Shown: in pieces, positions 1 through 6,894 of the stretch
Numbering within the stretch: position 1 is the stretch's first letter
How the letters are laid out: each line of letters starts with the position of its first letter
Source of the DNA: CAZQAA01 sp964591255
Lineage (GTDB): Bacteria > Desulfobacterota > DSM-4660 > Desulfatiglandales > Desulfatiglandaceae
Assembly: GCA_964591255.1 (NCBI GenBank)
Contig: CAZQAA010000038.1
Span: forward strand, 1-13,463
DNA length: 13,463 nt
Reading direction: 5' to 3'
The notes under the pieces: generated by a model
The model's database searches: none
What the model saw: the letters and a program-made list of their open reading frames with translations, nothing else
What the model was told of the DNA's origin: nothing
Program-made: the position numbers and the translations under genes

Positions 1-36
1 TGTTCCATCATGGTCAGCCCTATAACGATTTACCAA
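1..36 (-). CDS. possible 5' end of a further operon gene (partial)
   Basis: A frame opening with TTG at 36 runs off the left edge, giving only about 12 codons beginning (M)VNRYRADHDGT. It is preceded by a G-rich Shine-Dalgarno-like run (GGGGGG, minus strand, 41-48) about five bases upstream, and by an in-frame stop at 52-54. Two ATG codons in another frame (11 and 8) are an alternative start. Too little is present to identify a product. It would be the next gene of the minus-strand acyl-CoA operon, about 180 bases after the enoyl-CoA hydratase stop. This is tentative. Confidence 0.2.
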   Translation of the reverse strand, partial: MVNRYRADHDGT

Positions 37-126
37 AATATCCCCCCAGGATTAACAAAATATCTTTCATAGTTGCATAGTTGGATACCCATTCTTTCTC
101 TTAATTAAGCGCAATAAATCAATATA

Positions 127-169
127 CCTGCCTGTGTCAGAACCTGAAAAATATCCTTGCACAGGCAGG
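127..169 (-). terminator. perfect 10-bp inverted repeat downstream of the acyl-CoA operon
   Basis: CCTGCCTGTG (127-136) and CACAGGCAGG (160-169) are exact reverse complements separated by 23 bases. The loop contains a second small hairpin, TCAG-AAC-CTGA (137-147). The structure lies about 50 bases past the stop of the last complete minus-strand gene, where a terminator or a 3'-end stabilising stem would sit. It is not followed by a clean T run on the minus strand, so it is not a textbook intrinsic terminator. It could instead be an intercistronic processing stem if the operon continues. Confidence 0.4.
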
Positions 170-215
170 CAAAATTGACGGAAAAATTTTATTATTCAGA
201 CTCTATATATTAATA

Positions 216-1052
216 TTACTCTCCCCGTTTAAAGGCCATTCCCTCTTTAATGGCAGGGATAAATTCTTCTCCTTTAAATTGGGGTTTACGCTTCTCAATA
301 ACAGACAAGAGACCTTCCTTGGCATCCTTTGTCATATAGAGCAGGTTAAAAAAATCTATCTCCATTCTTCGCGCACTCATAAGGTCCATGTTAATACCCG
401 TATTCATCATGTGTTTGGCAAGTTTAAGCGCGGTCATTGACTTTGACATAAGCTCCTTCGCAAGGGATTTGGCTTCGTCCATCACTGATTCAGGAGAAGT
501 CAATTTCATCACCAGTCCCATCTCAAGTGCCTCCTGGGCACTGTAATTACGACCCAGCATGACCATCTCCTTGGCCTTTGCCCACCCTACTATGTACGGA
601 AGTTCGATAGTGCCTCCCGTCCCGGGTATCAATCCTATATTGATCTCTGCCTGGCCAAAGATGGCCTTTTCAGAGGCAATCCTGAAATCACAGGCACACA
701 TCACCTCTATGCCGCCACCCATGGCAAGGCCGTTTACGGCAGCAATCACAGGCACTTCCAAGTCCTTTATCTTACGTATAGCAGAACTGGCATTATTGAC
801 ATATTCTCTTGCATTTTCCACAGAATCGCCAAGCTCATAAAAGGCCTTTACATCGCCACCGGCACTGAATGCCCTGTCACCACCACCAGTAATAATAACT
901 GCCTTTACTTTTTCGTCGGCCGCAATAAGATCCGCAGCCTTATGAAATTCGGCATACGTTCTGTAACTCATGGCATTCATGGGCGGCCGATTAATGGTCA
1001 AAATCGCCAGTCCATCCTCTTTTTCAAAAATAATTTCTTGAAAATCCAACAT
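216..1052 (-). CDS. enoyl-CoA hydratase (crotonase family)
   Basis: A 278-residue crotonase-fold protein expected to add water across the double bond of a 2-enoyl-CoA in the cytoplasm. The start at ATG 1052 is chosen because AGGGGG lies six bases upstream and the product then begins MLDFQEI, as the family does; an in-frame start 21 bases further out adds residues unlike the family. The CoA/oxyanion segment AFSAGGDVKAF lies near residues 61-71. Both acid residues of classical hydratases are present, E116 (in GGGIEV) and E136 (in GQAEINIG), 20 residues apart as in mammalian crotonase, followed by the usual GLIPGTGGT loop. Both glutamates plus the canonical loop favour a true hydratase over an isomerase or hydrolase. 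It ends with a slightly long polar tail. It is the last complete gene of its operon, 49 bases after the 3-hydroxyacyl-CoA dehydrogenase. The acyl substrate is unknown. Confidence 0.9.
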   Translation of the reverse strand: MLDFQEIIFEKEDGLAILTINRPPMNAMSYRTYAEFHKAADLIAADEKVKAVIITGGGDRAFSAGGDVKAFYELGDSVENAREYVNNASSAIRKIKDLEVPVIAAVNGLAMGGGIEVMCACDFRIASEKAIFGQAEINIGLIPGTGGTIELPYIVGWAKAKEMVMLGRNYSAQEALEMGLVMKLTSPESVMDEAKSLAKELMSKSMTALKLAKHMMNTGINMDLMSARRMEIDFFNLLYMTKDAKEGLLSVIEKRKPQFKGEEFIPAIKEGMAFKRGE

Positions 1053-1101
1053 GTTATTCCCCCTGATTAACATATCAATCTGTCTGTTTTTTTATTTCTA
1101 T

Positions 1102-1965
1102 CTATTTTTTATTATAGTCGTACCATCCCGCGCCGGTCTTGCGTCCGAGCCTTCCTGCCCTGACCGTAGCCCTGAGGGAATAAGGCGTTGTGTGCTTAAC
1201 CTCCCTCGGCAGCTCTTTTTTGAAGACCTCATTTACAAGGTAGCATATATCAATACCGGTAAAATCCATCAGTTCAAAAGGGCCCATAGGGTGATTCAAG
1301 CCGAACCTCATAGCCTTGTCAATATCTTCTTTGCTGGCTATACCTTCATCATAAATTTTTATGGCCTCCATAAGCTGAGGAATCATCATCCTGTTCACAA
1401 TAAAGCCTGCTTCATCTTTATTCACCAGGACAGTAACCTTGCCCATTTTTTCAGCTAAATCCTGTGCGATTTTTGCGGTTTCGTCACTCGTCAGGTGCCC
1501 TTTAATCACTTCCACCAGCTTCATAACCGGAGCAGGATTAAAAAAGTGCATACCGACTACCTTGTCAGGCCGCTTTGTAGCGGCAGCTATTTCAGTTATG
1601 GCAAGAGATGACGTATTGGTGGCAAGGATAACATCTGGCCCTGTTATCCCATCCAACTCCTTAAAAATATCCTGCTTCAGGGAGAGATCCTCAATAGCCG
1701 CCTCGACCACATAATCCACATCCTTCAGGGCACCCATGTCCACAGTGCCGGTGATACGCCCCATTATGGCCGCCTTGTCCTCCTCACTCATCTTGCCCTT
1801 TGAGACCGACCTCCCCAGGGTCCCATCAATAAACTTGAGTCCCCTGTCTACAAATTCCTGCTTTATATCCCTGACAATCACATCATAACCGTTCTGGGCA
1901 AAGAGTTGGCAAATTCCGCTTCCCATGGCCCCTGCACCTATAACTCCTACTTTTTTAATTTCCAT
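1102..1965 (-). CDS. 3-hydroxyacyl-CoA dehydrogenase (3-hydroxybutyryl-CoA dehydrogenase type)
   Basis: A 287-residue NAD(P)-dependent enzyme oxidising (S)-3-hydroxyacyl-CoA to 3-oxoacyl-CoA, or the reverse. The start is ATG 1965, eight bases after AAGGAGG (1974-1980); the protein then opens MEIKKVGVIGAGAMGSGI with the Rossmann GxGxxG at residues 10-15. A longer in-frame start at 2025 would add a Lys/Glu-rich leader and overlap the preceding gene. The C-terminal 3HCDH domain starts near residue 185. Catalytic positions are recognisable: S119/S120, H140 in GMHFFNPAPV, E152, and N191 in AGFIVNRMM. The length matches stand-alone Hbd/PaaH enzymes, not the fused FadB/FadJ type. It lies between two crotonase-family genes. 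No thiolase is present to use its 3-oxoacyl-CoA product, so that step must be encoded elsewhere or may be replaced by ring or chain hydrolysis. Confidence 0.93.
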   Translation of the reverse strand: MEIKKVGVIGAGAMGSGICQLFAQNGYDVIVRDIKQEFVDRGLKFIDGTLGRSVSKGKMSEEDKAAIMGRITGTVDMGALKDVDYVVEAAIEDLSLKQDIFKELDGITGPDVILATNTSSLAITEIAAATKRPDKVVGMHFFNPAPVMKLVEVIKGHLTSDETAKIAQDLAEKMGKVTVLVNKDEAGFIVNRMMIPQLMEAIKIYDEGIASKEDIDKAMRFGLNHPMGPFELMDFTGIDICYLVNEVFKKELPREVKHTTPYSLRATVRAGRLGRKTGAGWYDYNKK

Positions 1966-1973
1966 TCCTATTT

Positions 1974-1980
1974 CCTCCTT
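1974..1980 (-). promoter_or_regulatory. ribosome binding site fixing the dehydrogenase start
   Basis: AAGGAGG on the minus strand lies eight bases before ATG 1965. It argues for the short start over the in-frame upstream start at 2025. Confidence 0.8.
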
Positions 1981-2002
1981 CTTCTCTTTTTTTGATTTAG
2001 CA

Positions 2003-2770
2003 TTACATCCGTTTTCTCTCTTCAAATTCTTTAATTCTCGCCTTTCTCTCGTCAGAAAATACTGCGCTCAGACATGCCTCTATCTCATAGTCCATCAAGG
2101 CGGAGAGACTAACCTCCCGGGACATATTTATCCCTTTTTTTATTAGACGCATCGACAACGCGGAATGTGGAGCAATCTTTCTACCCAGGGAAAGGGCCTC
2201 CTCCATAAGCCGCTCTCCGGCAACAGTTTTATTGACAAGGCCAATTCGAGCCGCCTCCGCCCCACTTATGTATTCCGTGGTAAACAATAACTCTTTCGCC
2301 TTTCCAGGACCTACCAAATCCACTAAGAGCCGTGTGGCGCCGCCCGTAACCGATGAAGACACTCTGGCCTCTGGAGAGCCTATCCTCGCGTCTTCAGCGG
2401 CAATCCGGATATCACAGGCAAGGGCCAGCTCATAACCAGACCCAAGAGCGTAGCCGTTTATAGCAGCTATAGTTGGTTTTGGAAAGTCAATAATGACCCG
2501 GGATATCCTCTGCAGGACGCAGAGGTATTCCCTGTATTCCTCTTGCGTACGTTTGGGAGATTCTTTTAAATCTGCGCCAGTAGAAAACGCCCTTCCCTCA
2601 CCTGCAAAGATTAACACCTTTACCTCAGAATCATCAGACGCCCTATTAATGGCATCTGCAATCTCCAACCACATCCGCCTGTTCATGGCGTTTAAAACCT
2701 TCGGTCTGTTGAAGATGATCAGGGCGATGCCATTCCTTACATCATATTTTATGGTCTCAAAACTCGTCAA
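2003..2770 (-). CDS. enoyl-CoA hydratase/isomerase family protein
   Basis: A 255-residue crotonase-superfamily protein acting on an acyl-CoA thioester. The preferred start is TTG 2770, nine bases after GAGGAGG, which lies inside the last codons of the upstream synthetase gene. An in-frame TTG at 2788 overlaps that SD sequence and is less likely. Domain landmarks are the CoA/oxyanion segment AFSTGADLKE (residues 61-70), E114 in GSGYELALACD, and E134 in GSPEA, so both hydratase-type glutamates are kept. The loop after E134 (RVSSSVTGGATRL) is one residue shorter than in the other crotonase of this operon and lacks the usual G-x-x-P, which suggests different geometry or specificity. It starts one base after the synthetase stop, implying translational coupling, and is followed by the dehydrogenase after 37 bases. 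It could be a hydratase, isomerase or acyl-CoA hydrolase; hydratase/isomerase is the safest call. Confidence 0.87.
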   Translation of the reverse strand: MTSFETIKYDVRNGIALIIFNRPKVLNAMNRRMWLEIADAINRASDDSEVKVLIFAGEGRAFSTGADLKESPKRTQEEYREYLCVLQRISRVIIDFPKPTIAAINGYALGSGYELALACDIRIAAEDARIGSPEARVSSSVTGGATRLLVDLVGPGKAKELLFTTEYISGAEAARIGLVNKTVAGERLMEEALSLGRKIAPHSALSMRLIKKGINMSREVSLSALMDYEIEACLSAVFSDERKARIKEFEERKRM

Positions 2771-2771
2771 G

Positions 2772-4907
2772 CTATTGATCCTCCTCAAGGCTTACAAGGG
2801 TATCCACGACAGACACACCCTTTCTGTGGACAATAACAGGATTTAATTCAATCTCGTGTATCTCTGGATAGTCAAGTGCGATCCTCGAAAGTGTAAACAA
2901 CAATTTCTCAAGCGCTCCTATGTCCCTCGGTTTTATACCCCTTGCCCCTTTAAGTACAGGATAACCCTTAATCTCCCTGATCATATCTTTAACATGATCC
3001 TTTGTCACAGGCAGGACCCTTACGGAGATATCCCTCAAAACCTCTGTAAACACGCCTCCCAGTCCAAAAACCAGGACCGGACCGAAAACACCATCCCTAA
3101 CCACAGAAGCCAAACATTCCACCTTCCCGGACACGGGCACCATAGGCAAAACAAGCACGCCCTCTATGGCCGTTGTGACCTCTCTTGCGTTCTTGGTTAT
3201 CTCATCAAACGCGCGAAGCACCTCACCGTCGTTCATAAGACCAAGTTTTACCCCTCCCACGTCCCATTTGTGCTGTATATCTCTGCTCACAATTTTCAGG
3301 ACCACAGGAAAACCGAGTTTTTCTGCCGCTTTTGCAGCTTCTTCTCTGGTCTTTGCCAGAAAAGAGGGAAGCATGTCGATTCCTGCCTTTTCCAACAACA
3401 ACCTCCCTTCTGTCTCCAGCATGGAATAACGCTTTTCCTCATACAGCCTGTTGATGATTTTTTCAATAGCAACGTTTCTCAAAGATGGAACGCCGGGATG
3501 TGCCTTCCTGCACTCCCTTTGAAACTCAGCTCTTTCTGTCAATGCCAAAATGCATCTTGCAGCCCTGGGGGACGATTCAAACACGGGGATCTTTTCCTTC
3601 CTAAGGATCTCAAGGGCCTTTATATCCTGCTCTGCAAAGCTGGTATGGACAAAAACAGGTTTTTCAAAGGCCTTTGACAGGCGGACAAGCTCTCTGGCAG
3701 TCTTCACTTCCTGTTCTTCCACATAGGTTCCGATGATATCCTTGTAACCGCCGAAAAAACCGGTGATAAGAATAGTATCTATGGCCCCATCCTCAAGACA
3801 GATCCGGCAGCAAGGTGGTATAACCTTATAGGGAGACTCTTCAGCCGTTCCGCCGTAGTCAACAGGATTTGAGCGGCCAGTCCCTGCCATAAGATAGTTT
3901 CCAAGCTTTCCCATGCTCTTGCGAGACAGAGTCGGCACACTTAAACCAAGCTCTTCCACATTGTCTGCCGCTACTGCACTGTCTCCTCCACCTTCAGAAA
4001 GTATGGCAACACCTCTTCCCTTTGGGAGAGGCACTCCCTGTAATACTCTCGCCACATCAAACATCTCATCCACGGAATTCACCCGAATTATACCGGCCTG
4101 TCTAAATGCTGCATCCGCAATATTATCATCCCCTGTCATGGAACCTGTATGCGAAAGAGCAGCCCTGGATCCGGCCTTAGACCTGCCAACCTTGATCGCA
4201 ACAATCGGTTTGTCCGCAGATATCCTTCGCCCCGTTTCCAGCAGTCTTACACCATCCTTAATTCCCTCCATGTACATGAGAATGACCTTGGTATCGGGAT
4301 CATCTCCCAAGAATTCCAAGTATTCATAAAAATCAATGTCAATAGCATTCCCAACGCTTATTATTTTGTTAAATCCCATACTCTTCAAACGCGCATAATG
4401 CGTAAGTGAATCAATAATATTGCCGCTCTGGGAAACCACTGAAAGCCCCCCCTCATAAAGAGGCGGGACACCCAATAAATTTATGCCGGCACTTGCATTA
4501 AACAGGCCGCTGCAGTTGGGACCTATAATACGCATGCCGCCCTCTCTTGCAATACGAAGGATCTCCTGGTTCAGATCACACCCCTTCTCATCGGTATTGT
4601 TGAGACCGGCCGTTATAATAATAGCCCCCTTTGCGCCCTTTTCCACTGCCTCGGAAATTGCAGACACAACAAACCTGGGGGGTACTACCACCAGCACAAG
4701 ATCCACTCGACCTTCGATATGGGTAATACTCCTGTAACAAGGCCTGCCATACACGTAATCACGTTTCGGGTTAACCAAATAAACCTCTCCCGCAAAGCCG
4801 CCCTCAAGCAAACTCCTGGTCCTCCTCTCTCCTGCCTTGCCCGGCGCGGCCGATGCCCCGACAACGGCGATCGACTTTGGGAAAAATATGGACCTAAGCT
4901 CATTCAC
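2772..4907 (-). CDS. acyl-CoA synthetase, ADP-forming (acetate-CoA ligase/acyl-CoA ligase family)
   Basis: A 711-residue fused alpha-beta NDP-forming acyl-CoA synthetase. It interconverts acyl-CoA + ADP + Pi with acid + CoA + ATP, so it can activate an acid at the cost of one phosphate bond or recover ATP from an acyl-CoA. Domains in order: CoA-binding Rossmann domain (about 5-135, with PKSIAVVGAS and GPNCSG), succinyl-CoA-ligase-like domains (about 150-460) with the phosphohistidine H253 in ALSHTGS, and a C-terminal ATP-grasp domain (about 490-705; KIVSRDIQHKWDVGG, FGLGGVFTEVLRD, ELNPV). A tryptophan (W548) sits where HK[ST]DVGG is usual. The start is GTG 4907, the only plausible start between the upstream stop at 4932-4934 and the conserved domain; no good SD precedes it. 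First gene of the acyl-CoA unit, after a terminator and a candidate promoter. The substrate cannot be told from sequence. Confidence 0.92.
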   Translation of the reverse strand: MNELRSIFFPKSIAVVGASAAPGKAGERRTRSLLEGGFAGEVYLVNPKRDYVYGRPCYRSITHIEGRVDLVLVVVPPRFVVSAISEAVEKGAKGAIIITAGLNNTDEKGCDLNQEILRIAREGGMRIIGPNCSGLFNASAGINLLGVPPLYEGGLSVVSQSGNIIDSLTHYARLKSMGFNKIISVGNAIDIDFYEYLEFLGDDPDTKVILMYMEGIKDGVRLLETGRRISADKPIVAIKVGRSKAGSRAALSHTGSMTGDDNIADAAFRQAGIIRVNSVDEMFDVARVLQGVPLPKGRGVAILSEGGGDSAVAADNVEELGLSVPTLSRKSMGKLGNYLMAGTGRSNPVDYGGTAEESPYKVIPPCCRICLEDGAIDTILITGFFGGYKDIIGTYVEEQEVKTARELVRLSKAFEKPVFVHTSFAEQDIKALEILRKEKIPVFESSPRAARCILALTERAEFQRECRKAHPGVPSLRNVAIEKIINRLYEEKRYSMLETEGRLLLEKAGIDMLPSFLAKTREEAAKAAEKLGFPVVLKIVSRDIQHKWDVGGVKLGLMNDGEVLRAFDEITKNAREVTTAIEGVLVLPMVPVSGKVECLASVVRDGVFGPVLVFGLGGVFTEVLRDISVRVLPVTKDHVKDMIREIKGYPVLKGARGIKPRDIGALEKLLFTLSRIALDYPEIHEIELNPVIVHRKGVSVVDTLVSLEEDQ

Positions 4908-5059
4908 GTAAATATACCCGTATAACCGACCTTAATATTGCGAAACTTATATGTTAATATCATTATTATTAAAAATTCCAGATTTCACTTGCTCAAACAA
5001 AACAATATAACGGTTTTTGATATCAATATGGAAGGGGTGGCGTCAAGAGATAATAAGAC
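4908..5059 (-). promoter_or_regulatory. AT-rich intergenic leader with a candidate promoter for the acyl-CoA operon
   Basis: This non-coding stretch separates the two minus-strand units. On the minus strand TTGACG (5041-5046, five of six matches to a -35) and TATCAA (5017-5022, four of six to a -10) are 18 bases apart, predicting a start near 5010 and a leader of about 100 bases before GTG 4907. Because a strong terminator precedes it, a promoter is required somewhere here; this is the best match I see. No operator-like long palindrome was found in the stretch. Confidence 0.5.
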
Positions 5060-5096
5060 AAAAAAGGAGAGGGAAATAATTTCCCCTCCCCTTTTA
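5060..5096 (-). terminator. rho-independent terminator of the flavoprotein/Fe-S operon
   Basis: On the minus strand, about 25 bases past the stop codon at 5121, an A/G-rich arm (AAAAGGGGAGGGGAAA) is followed by a three-base loop and a pyrimidine arm (TTTCCCTCTCCTTTT). They form a stem of about 15 bp with one bulged G and one G-U pair. The T run ends the arm directly (5060-5065 as A on the plus strand). This is a textbook intrinsic terminator and separates the two transcription units. Confidence 0.9.
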
Positions 5097-5120
5097 CCTT
5101 GTTAAATACATATGCCCTAT

Positions 5121-6854
5121 CTATGTGAGCAGCATGGATTTGCCTCTCTTGATAGTACGCATATACCGTCTGGACTTGTTCAACATGAATGGAGGCAGCA
5201 TCTCCGTAATGAACTCGGGATCATAAGGAGCAGGCGGATTGGAAAGAGTCTTTGGATCAAACTCATCCTTGAACCTGTCCGTCCAGACTTGATAGTCGCT
5301 GAAGAGCGGCCCCTGATAAAGGACACCATGACACGATGCAGGGAAAAAGTCCAGGAATCCTGTCTGGCCATCTATGTCAGGGGTTTCCTCAAAATACCAC
5401 CCGATCATACCTGCCACATACTCCGGATTATAGGCAGGAGAAAGCGGATCACAATATTCCACGTTCATGTAGACCAAAAACTCCAGATAACTGGAATGTC
5501 CAAAGTCATTGGACTGGAACCAGCCTGGATCCTCATATTCGGCCATAAATGGTGGAGTATATGCCTCCCATAATCTCTTGCCCAAGAGTTTACCTGTCTC
5601 ATATGTACAGCGCAGGCACTCAATACCTGCCTCACAAGAGGAATAACCGTTGGTCATCATCCACATCCCAGCGGTATCGGCATTCTTAAACCACGACTCA
5701 TCAGACGGTTTTGTCCTCGTGGGTTTGCCTCCAAATTCGGCAAGGACCTCATCCATGACGGCACGTTCATACTCCATCTGTTTTTCATTGGTAAAACCGA
5801 TTACGAGTACACGCACCATGTGGAAGGTATCTATATCTTCCTTGGTAACGCCACTCCATCTCTCCCAGAAATCTTCCTTATCCTTGGCCTTTGCAATAAC
5901 ACGCCAGAACACGGGCACCTTTGTCATTGCAGCACCTACCTGGGTATGGGAGAGTGCATACATTACGTCCTCAAGATCCTTCCTGCTGGGCAATACATAG
6001 TTCTGCCACGCCACACGAGAGGTCTTGAATGAAGTATGGGTATCAGGACTTACGCCCTCTGGGACCATCTTGTTTTTGGCGTCCTCAATAAAGGAAAATA
6101 CTTTTACGGTCATCTCCGTAATAATACCCATGGCACCGAACCATCCGATGTGGCCACGCCAGATCCCGTTTATATTGGGGCCAAGGCCATCACCCCAGAA
6201 TCCTGTCTCTGCGGTGGTATCTCTGCCTGCCCAGGATCCGGTGCGGACGATATCTCCTTCAGGAGTAACCCATGTGCATGACATAACACGACGCTCGGCA
6301 TTACCCATACGATAGTTCAAGGGGGAGCAGCCCCAGACCGTATGGTTGGCGATAATACAGGATGCGCTCCCGCCACCGGTATTGATAAAATAGCAGTCAT
6401 TATCAAAACAGGCCTGGCAGAACTGGCCGTACCTGACACCCGCGCCCACCTTTGCATACAGGTTTTTCTTGTCAAACACCAATTCCTGCATTCTCTGCAG
6501 ATCTATCTGGACCTGATCGGGCCTGAAACGCGGATTCGCATTATATGCCCACTGGGAACTGCAGGGGTTAAAAGGGAGACTGTACTTGTTACATATCTTC
6601 ACAAGGGCAGCCACCTCTTCAGTAGTCTCCGGTTGAATCACACAGCAGGGAGGATAGGCCTGACCGGAAAACCAGATCAGCTCACGGGCATACCCGCGGC
6701 CCACATAGGCCTGGCGGACAGCCCTTTCCCTGGTAATCTTATCGGGGCCAACCACTGCTTCCATTTCCTTATACGCCTCATCAGGCATCTCCCACCAGTA
6801 TGGCTGGGATCGCAACTCCTTCATTTTTTCTTGCATTTGAGCTGGACTATACAT
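5121..6854 (-). CDS. FAD-binding oxidoreductase, VAO/PCMH fold, cysteine-rich larger subunit
   Basis: A 577-residue FAD-linked oxidase of the vanillyl-alcohol-oxidase/p-cresol-methylhydroxylase superfamily, presumably cytoplasmic (no signal peptide or membrane segment). ATG 6854 is chosen because TAAGGAGG ends five bases upstream; a longer in-frame start at 6911 would overlap the preceding gene. The FAD-binding part covers about residues 65-255, with the YPPCCVIQPETTEEV entry, the FAD loop around NPCSSQWAYN, GAGVRYGQF, INTGGGSAS, and the RGHIGWFGAMGIITE element that parallels GSQGTMGIVT of the smaller paralogue. The C-terminal half should be the substrate-binding cap. It has 15 cysteines, including C146-x2-C149-x4-C154 and C407-x5-C413-x2-C416, far more than its paralogue. 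Last gene of a three-gene unit with an Fe-S electron carrier, so it probably dehydrogenates an organic substrate (hydroxy acid, alcohol or alkylphenol type) and hands electrons to that carrier. The substrate is not identifiable. Confidence 0.82.
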   Translation of the reverse strand: MYSPAQMQEKMKELRSQPYWWEMPDEAYKEMEAVVGPDKITRERAVRQAYVGRGYARELIWFSGQAYPPCCVIQPETTEEVAALVKICNKYSLPFNPCSSQWAYNANPRFRPDQVQIDLQRMQELVFDKKNLYAKVGAGVRYGQFCQACFDNDCYFINTGGGSASCIIANHTVWGCSPLNYRMGNAERRVMSCTWVTPEGDIVRTGSWAGRDTTAETGFWGDGLGPNINGIWRGHIGWFGAMGIITEMTVKVFSFIEDAKNKMVPEGVSPDTHTSFKTSRVAWQNYVLPSRKDLEDVMYALSHTQVGAAMTKVPVFWRVIAKAKDKEDFWERWSGVTKEDIDTFHMVRVLVIGFTNEKQMEYERAVMDEVLAEFGGKPTRTKPSDESWFKNADTAGMWMMTNGYSSCEAGIECLRCTYETGKLLGKRLWEAYTPPFMAEYEDPGWFQSNDFGHSSYLEFLVYMNVEYCDPLSPAYNPEYVAGMIGWYFEETPDIDGQTGFLDFFPASCHGVLYQGPLFSDYQVWTDRFKDEFDPKTLSNPPAPYDPEFITEMLPPFMLNKSRRYMRTIKRGKSMLLT

Positions 6855-6859
6855 GGAAA

Positions 6860-6866
6860 CCTCCTT
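6860..6866 (-). promoter_or_regulatory. ribosome binding site fixing the large flavoprotein start
   Basis: AAGGAGG on the minus strand, five bases before ATG 6854. It makes the in-frame start at 6911, which lies inside the previous gene, unlikely. Confidence 0.85.
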
Positions 6867-6894
6867 AAATTTTAGGATCTCATTTTTAATCTGG

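Noticed and set aside
176..211. Plus-strand promoter TTGACG … TATATA
   Set aside because: The spacing is about 23 bases, too long, and no plus-strand gene follows.
2856..3677. Open frame of 273 codons on the plus strand opposite the synthetase gene
   Set aside because: It lies wholly antisense to a strongly conserved ADP-forming synthetase, has no recognisable domain or SD, and its composition looks like a shadow of the real gene.
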